Shown here: one piece after another, positions 56,801-64,000 of the stretch | Numbering within the stretch: position 1 is the stretch's first letter | Layout: each line of letters begins with the position of its first letter | NCBI GenBank assembly: GCA_003415625.1 | Contig: PYIU01000001.1 | Coordinates: forward strand, 7,008,210-7,072,209 | Reading direction: 5' to 3' | Source: Aquanectria penicillioides | Taxonomy: Eukaryota > Ascomycota > Sordariomycetes > Hypocreales > Nectriaceae | Length of the DNA stretch: 64,000 nucleotides | Notes under the pieces: model-generated | The model's database searches: none | Told to the model about the DNA's origin: nothing | Seen by the model: the letters and a program-made list of their open reading frames with translations, nothing else | Position numbers and translations under genes: made by a program

Positions 56801-59246
56801 ATGCCGCCGCCTCAGACCACAAGCGAGGTCTGCTGCCACATTCTGTTTTGTCATTCCCCGCTTGATGGTCTCGTTCCCTCTGAATTACGTTTATGTATGT
56901 ATATGAAGGAGGCATTTTAGTTGAGTTGCCATATCGGATCCAAACAATAACATGACTTGGCTCGCGATGTTTGGTGTTCATTGGCAGTAAAACAGCGAAC
57001 TGCTGAGGTGCTGCGCACGATATCGGCAACCACCTTGTAGTTGAAGCCCAGTCTGGAAGGTAATGAGAGATTTGATAATATTGCTTCGGGGATGTCAACG
57101 AAGCACCGGAGAGGTGTCCGATGTCGAAACAGCCATCCGCCTGCGGCACAACAGACAGGCATTTCTGTAGTCTCTATAATAGGACTATAGACTTCGACTC
57201 TGTCTTGAAACTCATGTTGGTATTCATCTCTGTTTGGCCTACCACATGTTGTCAAGGCTACCTCCTACGGGATCCTTTCTAACAAAGGCCTCATTTATAG
57301 GGCATACCGGATTGATTTCTGACTCCGATAGGAGTATAGTTATTTTTTGGGGCGGGTTTATCGCAACAGCTGTCGTGGGATAGCTGTATCTCAATTCATC
57401 ATGCTATAAATCCTTTCGAGGTCTGACAAGTAGCTTGGCGTCTCTTGCATAGCGTCTCTTGAACTTGTCTCGAGAAGTCTAGGCTCCGGGTTGGGTCATA
57501 GTGACTACTGACAAGTGTAAGAAATTGACAGGTGTACAACTGAGTCTTATGAAACTCATGTAAAATCCATGAAGTTTCTCTTCCAGTTTTCGAATTCTCA
57601 AGAGTGATCAAAGAGAGGAATTTAGGGTTTGATGGTTCTTGGGCATAGTATTGTATTCAAGTGATTGAGGCAACTGACACAGCAAGACAGCAAGCTCGAG
57701 GTTAGAGCACCTGACATCGTGCAAATTTACGATAATTGAAGGCAAGTGCGTTGTGTGTGTGTGAGTTGAGTTTTCCAACGTCGCCATCGGTGATTCCGAT
57801 AGATATTGTCATGTAACCTGGGTATAGTCACAAGGTCGTCTGGGAAGTTGCTCAATGCTCAAGTTCTTGCATGTAGCAGAAATACCAAGGCCACAGGGAA
57901 AGGATATTGGCATTGTAACTCGACTAATTGGAATTGGAAGAATTTTGTGCGGCGAAACTGTTGTAAACCTTACTAGCGTTATAGGCTGGAAGATATAGGG
58001 TAGTTATCGCTTGATATTGAACCATAGCACCTCAGCAAAAACTGGAGGTACCCCCTTGCCGAAACAAGTGGTACTTTAGGTTCTATACTTTCAACACTTG
58101 AAAACGTAATTCGATAGATATGAATTGGTTCATAGCCATTAGGATTTGTTTAGGATCGGATAATTAGATTTGAGTTAACTTGCTTCACAAAACAGATACT
58201 CATCTTCTCAAAAGCTAATAAAAATTAATTCAATAAATTCGTCACGGCGAGCTAGCGGGACATGCGCTAGATTCACGTATTTCAAAGTCACCCGTCAGAT
58301 TCTAGCCAAATAAACGCAACAGTCACACTCATGAATATATATTTTTTTTATTTCCATTAAACTTTCTTTTCCTCCCAATTTCCCTTATATCAGTATGTGA
58401 CCAATACTGTCCTGTGTGACAAGTTCTGGCAACGTGGCCTTTCTGAAGAATTGGCAATGAGGCCAAATAGCTCCACAGTGAGAGTGAATTAGTGATGGGC
58501 CATATTTTACTTACCTGAGTCTAGGGAATTCGATAAGCGTTTCTAGAATGAGACCAGTAGATTCTTAGTTACCCCTACCTTGCAATGGTTCCTCTTAGAG
58601 CCTCCACCTGTTCCCACAAACATTGAGGGCATGCCATCTATGTGCAACCCATTAATTATTCATCCTACGATGCCGAATTCGTCACCCTGTGTGAACTAGA
58701 TACATCACTCTCACTCAAAGGTAATTATCCGCTGACGTTTCTTGGATATTTGCACAGTGGCGACCGTTTGCTGACACGATGTCCTGGTCAACCTGAAATT
58801 TGTATCAGATATATGACAAGCCAAGCACCACGTGTTTGAAGAAGCTACCATTGCTTAGGAACCCTGCTTCCTTGAAGAGAACATACAAGATTTCAGGCCC
58901 TGAAGCCCCTTTTCCAGCGTAATTAGACATCCCTGTTCATTCTAACGGTTATATTTCCGGCGCTCCGTGGTCGCAATTGGAGAGCTTAGTCAACGCCTGA
59001 CCGCACATGTGGCGGTGGAGATTTATGTGAATTGTAGGTTCATGATTCGTCACGAGCACGTGCTTTGGGGGCCGTGCAATATCTCGTATAACAGGGTATA
59101 AAGGGATATCTTCCTCCTTTCATATGTTGGCGGGAATTATTGCTCTATCAAGACACTTAGCTGGCGGACGTCAACTACCACACTGTCAGTAGGCACCTCC
59201 CACATGAAAGCCCTTTACTGAGTCCCTGATATGGATAGAACTCGAA
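53841..59246. other. Gene-poor right region, first part
   Basis: Starts with the MIOX promoter. No gene can be supported over the next 5 kb: frames stay under about 170 codons and carry no recognisable motif. Composition falls from GC-rich (54-55 kb) to moderately AT-rich by 57-58 kb. A simple GT run lies near 57752-57763. Confidence 0.5.
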
Positions 59247-59453
59247 ATGTGCGAAAGGATTAATCCACGCGTAAAACACTCTTGCGGCCACGAGGTGGTC
59301 CACTTGCCGTACCTTAATCGATGTGCTGCCGCGTTACAGCGGGGCATCGACTGCGCCAATCCAACGGAGACCCCGAAGGCTTCAACCTCCTCGGAACCCT
59401 GTGGAGAGTTCCAAATTCTCACCGAGTCTCCCTGGTTAGGGACCTGTTCCTAA
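59247..59453 (+). CDS. Possible small Cys-rich protein, 68 aa
   Basis: An ATG-started frame with six Cys in 68 residues (MCERINPRVKHSCGHEVV...), spaced C-x10-C-x12-C, then three more. The N-terminal C/CGH pattern resembles a class of small fungal proteins that I recall only loosely. There is no signal peptide. It could be an exon of a larger gene or chance coding in a gene-poor area; no splice partner was found. Confidence 0.35.
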   Translation: MCERINPRVKHSCGHEVVHLPYLNRCAAALQRGIDCANPTETPKASTSSEPCGEFQILTESPWLGTCS

Positions 59454-62400
59454 CAGGGGCCACCTATGTTTAAAGCTCCTTTAGCTTCGCTTGAAGCGAA
59501 GTAAAGCTGGGTGGACATGCTTTGACTCAGCATCTTGTAAAATTGGACGACGAAGCTCGAGAGCTTGGAAATTGATTATGGCGAGGAACACTTGAGGTGT
59601 TTCCTAAAGATTGGCGGTATTATGTTTTACAAATAGCCGGGTTTAATGAAGAGAAAAGGCATTCGGATGTTGTTCGTACCATTAGCTACATGGATTCTGA
59701 GTATCTCGTACACCAGCGATAATCAAACCTGGAGCACTGAGATCATGACAACATATATTATCACCTCTCATTTCATATTTTGTGCCGTCAAGATCGCAGC
59801 CAAGAAAAAAACAAAATAATCTCAATACAACTATCCCCAATCTCTTTCCTTCATAACAAGCCGGCTGTTTGGTATGTTCAACTTCACACCGGCAACTGTC
59901 AGCGTTGAATTTTACAATTTACAAAAAACATGGTTCTAACCACACTCATGCGATTGTTTTTTGATAGTAGAAAAATATTTCATCTTTTTGCGTTTCTCAT
60001 GTTAAAAGATATTGCAATTTTCCGAACTTCAGACTCCCTTAATACAACCGGTAGTCGATAAACATGGGAAATTAATTGAATACGGTTGCCTCCGTTCTCA
60101 AGGATAGTAAACCAGGTTCGTAAATGAGTTGTTTGATGCGCACACGTTCTTCCAAATGAGACTTAGTGAATGTCAAATGTCCAGTATCTTTGGAAGTCTT
60201 GCTAAGTTGTGTGAATCCTTTGAAGCTATCGCAGTAATTCACCAGGTGATTTTCTCTAAACACTCCTTGAACTCCTGTGGCCATATTGGTGAAGATCCTG
60301 GGGAAATGAATGATGTAGCTTGCAAAGTAGAATTTCCTTGGATGGGATGATTACATATGGAGCCGTGGTGTATGAGAGTAGATTTCAACATATTCATTGA
60401 TGTTACCCACTAAGGACTCTAACTTCATTGCCGACGCGGGGAATCATATAAATCGAACTTTAGATGGGCGAATGCAGAACAGCCATTCTATGTCGAGAAC
60501 CCAAGTTCAGCGTAGGCCCCTATTGCTAAACATGAATTCAACGCCTTGTCAAGTGGCGACTTGGGTCAGCGATTTCTCTGCGATATGGCCAAAGAATTCA
60601 ATTGGCAAGACAGTCGAGACAACCCGAAGTGGCAATCAGCAATTATAAAGCGTACTGGTTCAATTGTGGTAAATTTATGACTTATAGGAAATACATTGTG
60701 ATGCTTGAAAAGTGCAAGACTAAACGATTGAGGATTCAAGAATGGTAACTAATACAATAGTGGTATTGGTATTGAGGTTTCATGACATTCTGATCAGTAA
60801 CTGGTGACCCAAATTTTCCGAACAGGTGGCTCTGTACAAACCTAGGAAGCTTTACTCTCTTCTATCTGGCCCCGGGATGTACGAGTTGGGGTGTAAAAAT
60901 CATACAAGGTATCAATCAAGATAGAAGACGGGATTCCACCCAAGGTCTATGGATACCGCCTGTTATTTTACCACTTGGCTTGGTTATTTGTGCATATTGT
61001 TGTATAAATAAGTTCGGAAGTTGCGGTCGACTTCCTTGAGAGCCATTAGGGTTTGACATACGTTTGATTGGCTGCTGGACATCATCTCACTAAGCTTGAT
61101 ACGCGCGTAGGGCGTTGAATTTCTTGACCGAAACCGTACCAAAATAGTAGCCGGCATCCAATAAGAAACAGCCTCAAGTGCTAGATTTGGGTGAGGCTTC
61201 TGTAAGCTTCAATGATTTGTAGAGGTTGGATTGCGGCAGCTGGATTGACCAATGAATTATACTTCCTAACCTGGAGATAATAGAGAAGCATTGGGGCATG
61301 TTTCACTTTGAAATGCCTAACCGAGTTTGAAAAGTTTTCGCTTCATTTAACACCATGATTATTCACTGGAGCCACCCCTGCATTTATACAAAAAGCTTGA
61401 CGGCTTTCCCAGTCGGTATCACTCACCATGACAAATTGTCAAAGATCATTGCCAACATCAATGGCACAATTCATACGGCGGATGAGCAACAATATTGATC
61501 TCAAACAGGACGTTGTGGTCTCGAATAGCTGAAACTTTAGCGAATGAGGATCCCAAAAGTTTCCCGCTGGCTTCATTTTTGAAAAGCGACTACTCTCACA
61601 GATGTGGTGTTCATGGGTCATGGATGATGCAATCACTTGGATTGCGGAGCCCATCATCATCTGCGTCACCTCTGGAGAACTCTGGTAAGGTATTCTCTAA
61701 GGACCCAGAGGCAGTGCAGAGAATGCAAAGAAAAAAAAGGAGAAACCTCGAACACCGAGATGCTTGGGCTGTGCATCAGCTGGGGTAGAAGACATAGAAA
61801 TGTCAAAGCATAATGGATAGGTGGTAAGGCATTAGAACGCCATGGCAAGTTGGGATAACTTGTCGCGGCTTTTGGTGTGCACCTCTCCTGCGGGGTAGCT
61901 CTTTCAAAGCAATGATCAAATAAATGGCTAGGCTTGTCGGGCATGCTTTTCCTGAGACGGACTTCTTTCTAACTGATGGCGCCTTGCCAGGGCCGGGCGC
62001 ATGAATACAAATGTTGCTGGGCCGCTGAAACGTCAGTTATATCAAAGGCTGCCATCGGTCGTGACTAGTGCTCTAATGGTGCGCCACGGATGGGTCAGTC
62101 GTAATATGGCTGCATTCTCGAGTGTCATGAGAGGCGTGTTGGTCGACCGTGAACGTGTTGCTAATTTTTTTTGCGCCCGGGGTCTGGACCTTGCCAAGTT
62201 CATGACATGATATTCCGACTCGTCGGGATTCGTCAGAGGAGAGATCCACACGAGATATCACTGAATTTCTGGAACTGCCGAGGACGTTGACTACCAACGG
62301 CCCTATGATAGAGACAAGGAGCTCAACATGGGCTGAGATGGGGTAATATCGCTCATATTGATATCCGTCGAAGTACCACAGGTTTGATAAACCTCTCCCT

Positions 62401-62750
62401 CTCTGATTTTTTTTTTGCCACCATTAAGTCATAGCAGCACTAATAATAAATGTTGAGGCCCAATTCTATTACTCGTGCGATGATTTGAAAGATTCCCTCG
62501 GCACAAAGCAGCATAATCCTGGACCTAATCTCGTTGCAGGGTAAATGATGGATGATAGCCCTGATCCTGAGTCACGTTTTCCATTGCTAATGAAGGAAAT
62601 TGGTCCCGGTTACACACAAGAACAGACCAGGGTCCATTTATCTCGGCCTCGGGTTATCCGGGAAGCGCTCGATGGTTTCACAACGCATGCCTTGATACCC
62701 GCCCGCACTGCCTGATCTCCAGCACCTTACCATAACCAGACTCTTGTTAT
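59454..62750. other. Gene-poor right region, second part
   Basis: About 3.3 kb with no supported gene. Frames of up to about 97 codons without motifs or splice partners. Confidence 0.5.
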
Positions 62751-62799
62751 GGGGACCCAAAGACAGGGGCTCGAACCTGGACCCTCTTGATTGTAACAC
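62751..62799 (-). repeat. Degenerate tRNA-derived (SINE-like) sequence
   Basis: On the minus strand the sequence reads like the 3' half of a tRNA: an anticodon-arm-like 'TTACAATCAAGAGGGTC', the T-loop TTCGAGC in a B-box-like GGTTCGAGCCC, and a 3' end at GGGTCCCC. The T stem is only partly paired. It recalls the 3' half of a tRNA-Thr (UGU) gene, which is a recollection rather than a comparison. Neighbouring sequence continues as unrelated DNA, as in tRNA-derived SINEs. Confidence 0.45.
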
Positions 62800-63040
62800 G
62801 GGGCGCGCGGAAATAACAGATTGGTTGATACCGTAGGAACTCAAAAAATTCAAAATACGCTAGTACCCTGGCTGCATGGATTCCCGGTTCCAGTCCCCAC
62901 CAAAATCGTAGGGACAGAAAAACTGACTGCCCAGGTCTTCCGGTCTTACAGTCTTCGGCTGTTTCAAGCTGCCTTACGTATTGCCTAGCTGCACGGCTAG
63001 CTACAGCCTGCACCGCATTTTCCCTCTTGCAATACTAAAA

Positions 63041-64000
63041 ATGCCGCTTCAACACCGCAACCCAAATGTCACTCCACAAGCCCGGCCGGGACCGAAAAAG
63101 GCAAAATTTATTGATCGAGCCTATAGTCCCTTACAGTCCATTTCTTAAACTAAAAGAAGCTATTCCAAGCAGCAGAAAGAGAAGGTAATTATATTCATAA
63201 TCCACTATAAAGTGTACAATCCTAGCAACCCAAGAGCCGTTAATGGGTATTGCCTGCCGCTATTAAGGGAGGCAGCCAACTTCTTTAAGATACCTTTAAA
63301 TACAATTTATATATGGTATTGCAATTGTTAAAAATTTAAGGCCTTATAGCTATAATGTATATATAGACCATATTGGCCTAACCTTAAAGACTGACTTTTT
63401 AACCTTTTTATTAAGTAGTAGCTATAGAATAAGATAGTAATAGTAGTATGGTTCTAAAGAACTGCATAAGCTATTTTTGTAGAGCTCTATCCTTAATTAC
63501 TATATTATTTTACCTTTTTAAATGGCTAGTAGGGCCTCTTTAAGAGAAGATATAATATTATTTAATAGAAGGTCACTAAGGCAGCTATTAAACAACCAGA
63601 AGAATACATTTCTATAGTAAATTGCTTTCTTAAATTTATCTACTGTATCTCTAATAACTAAACACTAGCTCCTAGCTTCCTTAACCTAATCCTAAGCTCC
63701 CCCTTCTATTGATTTAATAAGAACTATATATTAAACTTTAATAAGACTTCTATTCTGTTTGAATATTTTAGCGGCTATTCTTATAACCTTAAAGGGGCTA
63801 AGACTATTGCAGCTAAATTAGACCGTTTCGGCTAGGATAAGAGGTAAGCCATTTTAGTGCTTTTTATCTTTGCTAATAGTATCTTAAGGTTAAAGCCTAA
63901 GATTATTTTTTATAGGCAGCTAAATAGCTGCCTTCTTTAGGATAAGGGGCATCTCTATTTACTAGATGTAACTGTAGAGTTTAATAAGACGGCATATAAT
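63041..64000 (+). mobile_element. RIP-degraded transposon-derived ORF (relic, runs off the window)
   Basis: Starting at an ATG at 63041, one frame encodes a plausible protein for about 100 codons (MPLQHRNPNVTPQARPGPKK..., then KQQKEKVIIFIIHYKV...REAANFFKIPLNTIYIWY), interrupted by TAA at positions where CAA would fit. Further stops (TAG, TAA, TGA) follow downstream as AT content rises sharply. The 'LREAANFFKIPLNTIYIW' portion resembles a helix-turn-helix DNA-binding module of the kind used by fungal transposases. C-to-T changes at CA dinucleotides are the RIP signature. Element class is not certain and the right end is missing. Confidence 0.6.

Noticed and set aside
55291..57255. Frames of 110-172 codons on the minus strand in the gene-poor region
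   Set aside because: No motif, signal peptide or splice partner; overlapping competing frames on both strands.
1..64000. CRISPR arrays, rRNA operon, virus or secondary-metabolite cluster
   Set aside because: No regular direct-repeat/spacer arrays, no rRNA-like sequence, no viral or NRPS/PKS/terpene-type core gene seen; the host is eukaryotic.

Overview
The window looks like nuclear DNA of a filamentous ascomycete (Pezizomycotina, most likely Sordariomycetes). Protein genes are broken by short GT..AG introns of about 45-220 nt with CTAAC/CTGAC-like branch points. 5' leaders are long and pyrimidine-rich, neighbouring genes are independently oriented with no operons, a tRNA gene carries an intron, and the right end holds an AT-rich transposon relic with the C-to-T stop pattern expected of RIP. 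All gene models were spliced by hand from the sequence; no database search was run.

Left third (1-25.5 kb, gene-rich): a microbial-type poly(ADP-ribose) glycohydrolase-like protein; a YAT-type amino-acid permease; a 1354-residue VPS9-ankyrin-PX-BAR-like protein resembling yeast Vrl1; an unrecognised 572-residue serine/proline-rich protein; the Obg-like ATPase OLA1/YchF; a PPPDE (DeSI-type) peptidase divergent from it; mitochondrial ribosomal protein uS11m and TIM44 sharing a 261-bp divergent promoter; and a NADAR-domain protein.

Middle (25.5-35 kb, accessory): an intron-containing tRNA-Ala(UGC), an unusual tRNA-like unit whose 'intron' is a 14-bp perfect hairpin, an orphan minus-strand locus with an apparent frameshift, and a plus-strand multi-exon gene or relic with a CCHC zinc knuckle like that of retroelement Gag. 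No recognisable housekeeping gene lies here.

Right part of the gene-rich DNA (35-53.9 kb): a Dap1/MAPR-like haem-binding protein, a Tre1/Tre2/Vps70-like M28 membrane protein with a PPxY motif, retromer subunit VPS35, a DUF7730-like protein, a GNAT acetyltransferase, an aldo/keto reductase, DEAD-box helicase DBP9 and myo-inositol oxygenase. Three genes (Vrl1-like, Tre/Vps70-like, VPS35) have endosomal or vacuolar sorting roles in yeast, and two (uS11m, TIM44) are mitochondrial; the rest are unrelated, so this is ordinary chromosomal order rather than a pathway cluster.

Right end (53.9-64 kb): about 9 kb almost without convincing genes (one small Cys-rich ORF at best), then a degraded tRNA/SINE-like sequence and an AT-rich RIP-type transposon relic running off the window. 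No CRISPR array, rRNA gene, virus or secondary-metabolite cluster was seen. The observations most worth checking are the tRNA-like hairpin unit, a possible non-AUG mitochondrial leader on OLA1, the orphan/zinc-knuckle island at 29.7-33.9 kb, and the intact Vrl1-like gene.
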